DNA of 33,800 bases, taken from assembly GCA_030432035.1 (NCBI GenBank), contig JAUIHO010000026.1:1-33800 (forward strand). Direction: 5' to 3'. The notes beneath the pieces were generated by a model. The model was given only the letters and a program-made list of their open reading frames with translations, did no database searches and was not told the origin of the DNA. Shown piece by piece: positions 33,490 to 33,800 of this stretch (position 1 is its first letter; the number at the start of each line of letters is the position of its first letter). Origin of the DNA: Phycisphaerae bacterium (GTDB taxonomy: Bacteria; Planctomycetota; Phycisphaerae; UBA1845; UTPLA1). The position numbers were made by a program, and so were the translations under genes.

Positions 33490-33800
33490 TTGGCTGAAAA
33501 GAAAAAACGCATTCATAACCTCGCGAAGGAACTCGACGTCACCAGTAAGGCGATCATCGCCAAGTGTGAGGCCGAGGGCATTACCATTAAGAACCACATG
33601 GCCGTCGTCACTGCCGGTCTGGTACAGCTTGACGAGGTCGGCGGTGGCGTCGAAGCCTTCCAGGTCCCCCAGCTCGGAGACCATGCGCGCGGCCATCATC
33701 CCGGCCCGGCGGTCGTCCCCGGCGTTGGCCACCATGTCCTGGATCGCCTTCACGCCCTGCGCCGGGTCCAGTTCCAGCAGCACCCGGATGGCCTCGCCGG
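33490..33800 (+). CDS. infB: Translation initiation factor IF-2, N-terminal part only, probably chimeric
   Basis: From the TTG at 33490 the frame reads MAEKKKRIHNLAKELDVTSK, then AIIAKCEAEGITIKNHMAVV and TAGL, the classic IF2 N-terminal domain. IF-2 is the GTPase that brings initiator tRNA to the ribosome. No in-frame ATG or GTG lies between the preceding stop (33451) and the TTG. After about 33621 the frame stays open to the window edge but no longer resembles IF-2 (VQLDEVGGGVEAFQVPQLGD). The opposite strand becomes a good coding frame there instead, so true infB sequence probably ends at about 33610-33624. Confidence 0.75.
   Translation, partial: MAEKKKRIHNLAKELDVTSKAIIAKCEAEGITIKNHMAVVTAGLVQLDEVGGGVEAFQVPQLGDHARGHHPGPAVVPGVGHHVLDRLHALRRVQFQQHPDGLA
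33613..33800 (-). CDS. Fragment of a HEAT-like repeat protein, probably foreign to this locus
   Basis: On the minus strand, a frame entering from the right edge reads GEAIRVLLELDPAQGVKAIQ, then DMVANAGDDRRAGMMAARMV, then SELGDLEGFDATADLVKLYQ and TG. The alternating amphipathic helices look like HEAT or armadillo-type repeats. By my count, 60 of the 62 codons end in G or C, far more than in genes elsewhere in the window. The coding signal stops where infB begins (about 33610-33624). Both ends are missing: one at the window edge, the other at the apparent junction. Confidence 0.5.

Overview
The window looks like chromosomal DNA of a Planctomycetota-type bacterium, probably near Phycisphaerae. 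This is an inference from several traits taken together: a moderately GC-rich genome, exported proteins with Ser-Gln-Pro repeats, a TIGR03790-type exported protein ending in a dockerin-like module, a subtilase with thrombospondin type 3 calcium repeats and a hydrophobic/basic C-terminal tail, a PilZ protein and a broken-up complex I locus. No rRNA, tRNA, CRISPR array, transposase or phage gene was seen.

Layout. Positions 1-58 hold the probable start of a leftward gene. A secreted PhoD-like phosphatase follows (211-1623). Next is a partial complex I cluster, nuoD-nuoE-[polytopic membrane protein]-nuoF (1809-6769), in which the membrane protein gene overlaps the start of nuoF. TerC (7099-7839) faces a CmcI-type methyltransferase (7875-8546) and an MscS-type channel (8645-9793), both leftward.

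The centre of the window (10017-22510, minus strand) is one unbroken operon of eight exported amidohydrolase-like proteins. One of them is a two-domain fusion, so there are nine amidohydrolase domains in all. I refer to the genes in transcription order as H, G, F, E, D, C, B, A. Neighbours overlap by 1 or 4 bases or lie within 4-8 bases of each other, and a strong terminator closes the operon (9945-9984). Only gene C keeps the whole set of expected metal ligands. The two D domains keep only the HxH pair, and six genes have lost that pair. Several members carry Lys/Glu-rich expansions at the same place in the fold, D carries an inserted beta-rich domain, and H carries a His-rich stretch followed by cysteines. 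This array of one apparent enzyme with many pseudoenzyme-like paralogues, all exported and translationally coupled, is the best candidate here for an undescribed system, possibly a periplasmic multi-subunit complex.

Right of the operon, on the plus strand, lie a PilZ protein with a clear terminator, a large secreted subtilisin-like protease, the TIGR03790/dockerin protein, a zinc-ribbon membrane protein, a DUF2203 protein, dprA, nusA and the beginning of infB. About 130 bases into infB the sequence appears to switch to a fragment of an unrelated gene on the opposite strand with very high third-position GC. The right edge may therefore be a chimeric join rather than true genome order.
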